Assembly (NCBI GenBank): GCA_964396385.1
Contig: CAYNFH010000022.1
Span: forward strand, 1-46,684
DNA: 46,684 bases
Direction: 5' to 3'
DNA from: CAYNFH01 sp964396385
GTDB taxonomy: Bacteria > Armatimonadota > Chthonomonadetes > Chthonomonadales > CAJBBX01
Both the position numbers and the translations under genes were made by a program. The notes beneath the pieces are model-generated. The model was not told where the DNA came from. It saw nothing but the letters and a program-made list of their open reading frames with translations, and ran no database searches. This document shows positions 45,606 through 46,684 of this stretch, piece by piece. Positions within the stretch are counted from its first letter, which is position 1. The number at the start of each line of letters is the position of its first letter.

Positions 45606-46556
45606 TTGGCCCGTGTTGAAATGGCGAAGTCGTTCTGGAAAACCGTGCGCGCGGTCTCCGTCAAAGAGATCGCGCAGGAGGCGTCGCGCCCGTTCGCGCT
45701 GGCCGTCGTAGGCCGCCCGGATGACCGCGAGGAGATCCTGGACGCCCTCTTCCCCCGCGCCATGGAGGGCGACGTACTGCCGGACCGTTCCCTCATCCGG
45801 CAGTTCGACTCCACCTCTCCGGAAGCCGGCTTCCCCGTGGCGTCCGGCTCATTCGACATCATCATCGATGCCGGCGGCGGCCGCGTGGATGCTCCGCCCG
45901 GGGCGCGCATCTTTAGTGTAGAGGAGCTCGGCGGCTTAACCGTGCTGGTAGACCGGCTGCTGGAGGAGCGGGCGGACCTCGCCCTCAGCATGGGACGCCG
46001 GTTTCCGGGCCTCCGGCCGGCCGTAGCAGACCGCATCATCCGCCGGACGGCGGCAGTGAACGCGGAGCTGGCGATGCTGAGCGCGCTGCCGGGTGTGGTG
46101 CCCGTCATCGCGCCGCTCCTGCCGGCCGGCGCTATCTGGGACATTCTGATTCTCACCAAGAACCAGGCGATGATGCTGTTCCGGCTGGCGGCGCTCTATG
46201 AGCTGCCGCTGGACGCAGCCTCCCGCTCTCGTGACCTGGCTCCTCTCCTCGGTAACGCGGTGGGCTGGAGAGCCGTGGCGCGGGAGCTGCTGGGCGCGGT
46301 CCCGGGCGGAGTCGGCCTGGTCGCCCGCGGCTCCATCGCATACGCTGGCACCATTGCCATCGGGCGCGGCCTTCAGTGGCAGTACTCCACCGGAAGCCGG
46401 CCCACCCGCGCCCAGATCACCCGCTTCTACCGGGACGCATACGCCAACGCGCGCGAGCTTGCAGAGGGGCTTGCGCGGCGCATCACCCCGCGCAGGCGGA
46501 AAGAGCTGGTGAAGCGGACAACCGAGGAGACAAAGCGCCTATCGGACGATGGTTGA
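45606..46556 (+). CDS. DUF697-like membrane protein with degenerate GTPase-type N-domain
   Basis: A 316-residue protein. The N-terminal part reads FALAVVGRPDDREEILDALF where GTPases have GxxxxGKS, so the P-loop lysine is absent; the domain is only about 110 residues and shows no NKxD. The C-terminal half resembles DUF697/YcjF proteins: TAAVNAELAMLSALPGVVPV, a hydrophobic hairpin, then a second membrane-associated stretch (YAGTIAIGRGLQWQY). TTG 45606 has GAGGAGG about 10 bases upstream. It is probably a membrane-bound stress-related protein, but that role is inferred. Confidence 0.72.
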   Translation: MARVEMAKSFWKTVRAVSVKEIAQEASRPFALAVVGRPDDREEILDALFPRAMEGDVLPDRSLIRQFDSTSPEAGFPVASGSFDIIIDAGGGRVDAPPGARIFSVEELGGLTVLVDRLLEERADLALSMGRRFPGLRPAVADRIIRRTAAVNAELAMLSALPGVVPVIAPLLPAGAIWDILILTKNQAMMLFRLAALYELPLDAASRSRDLAPLLGNAVGWRAVARELLGAVPGGVGLVARGSIAYAGTIAIGRGLQWQYSTGSRPTRAQITRFYRDAYANARELAEGLARRITPRRRKELVKRTTEETKRLSDDG

Positions 46557-46616
46557 TGCGGCAGGCCCGTAAACTGAGAGTGCGGAACCTGTAACGGTCG
46601 CGGCCTACCGTGACTC

Positions 46617-46684
46617 GTCATCCCGAGCTAAGCGAGGGATCTGCTTTACGGCAACTGTGCGTACTCTGCCGCAAAAGGCAGATT
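46617..46684. repeat. CATCCCG-type dispersed repeat at the window end
   Basis: CGTCATCCCGAGC...GAGGGATCTGCTTTACGG and AACTGTGCGTACTCTG match the repeat at 32993-33110 over about 50 bases, with the internal block missing. It may continue beyond the window. Confidence 0.8.

Noticed and set aside
1..46684. Host-wide recoding of TAG
   Set aside because: TAG ends many ordinary genes here at the expected family length (PII, two oxidoreductase-region genes, the 10768 gene), so any recoding would have to be limited to the island.

Overview
This is a 46.7 kb stretch of a GC-rich bacterial chromosome, probably from an uncultured or lightly studied lineage. The gene content suggests a Terrabacteria-type organism, possibly Armatimonadota, though I hold the phylum only weakly. 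It includes a CimA-type citramalate pathway, a DUF512 PDZ/radical-SAM-like protein, DUF2203, Tat-exported Gfo/Idh/MocA oxidoreductases, paired M16 peptidases, and many TTG and GTG starts. I see no rRNA, tRNA or CRISPR array, and no transposase or integrase.

Layout. 1-4.0 kb holds branched-chain amino-acid biosynthesis: the leuD 3' end, a GNAT acetyltransferase, leuB, a PII signal protein and cimA. 4.3-13.9 kb is a mixed region with an APH-family kinase, DUF512, a nanE/N-acetylhexosamine kinase pair, a Gfo/Idh/MocA oxidoreductase, an alkyltransferase-like DNA-repair protein, and a KimA-like permease whose leader resembles a c-di-AMP riboswitch. 14.0-24.8 kb holds a cold-shock protein, a GH63-type glucosidase, an NlpC/P60 peptidase, DUF2203, ApbE, a Tat-exported oxidoreductase, a frameshifted SEC-C gene, a D12-class adenine methylase and a secreted GH27 alpha-galactosidase. 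25.0-33.0 kb is a housekeeping cluster: a small sigma factor, RNA polymerase omega with a long acidic tail, DnaJ, PrmA, RsmE, and a catalytic plus non-catalytic M16 pair. 33.1-36.4 kb holds a TPR membrane protein, a UbiA-type prenyltransferase and a YbgC-type thioesterase.

36.5-42.7 kb is an accessory island. It carries a DUF3800 protein, an XRE regulator, two multi-Cys zinc-ribbon proteins, a protein with a HEPN-like RxxxxH motif, an Mrr-like endonuclease and a second protein of unknown family. The last two are each split by a single in-frame TAG, with coding-like sequence continuing in the same frame. The island lies between two thioesterase copies that differ at about 21 of 330 positions, almost all synonymous. 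The right copy has lost its N-terminus, so the island seems to have arrived with flanking DNA from a related lineage. From 42.7 kb to the end there is a 1.2 kb repeat-rich spacer with gene debris, a polymerase-beta-type nucleotidyltransferase, a small Zn-ribbon protein and a DUF697-like membrane protein.

The most striking global feature is a set of intergenic inverted repeats, at least fifteen copies, with arms built of 7-10 bp tandem units. Several arm families occur, but many share a GGATTCCGG-like centre. They often end within a few bases of a start or stop codon, and in several genes they supply the protein terminus.
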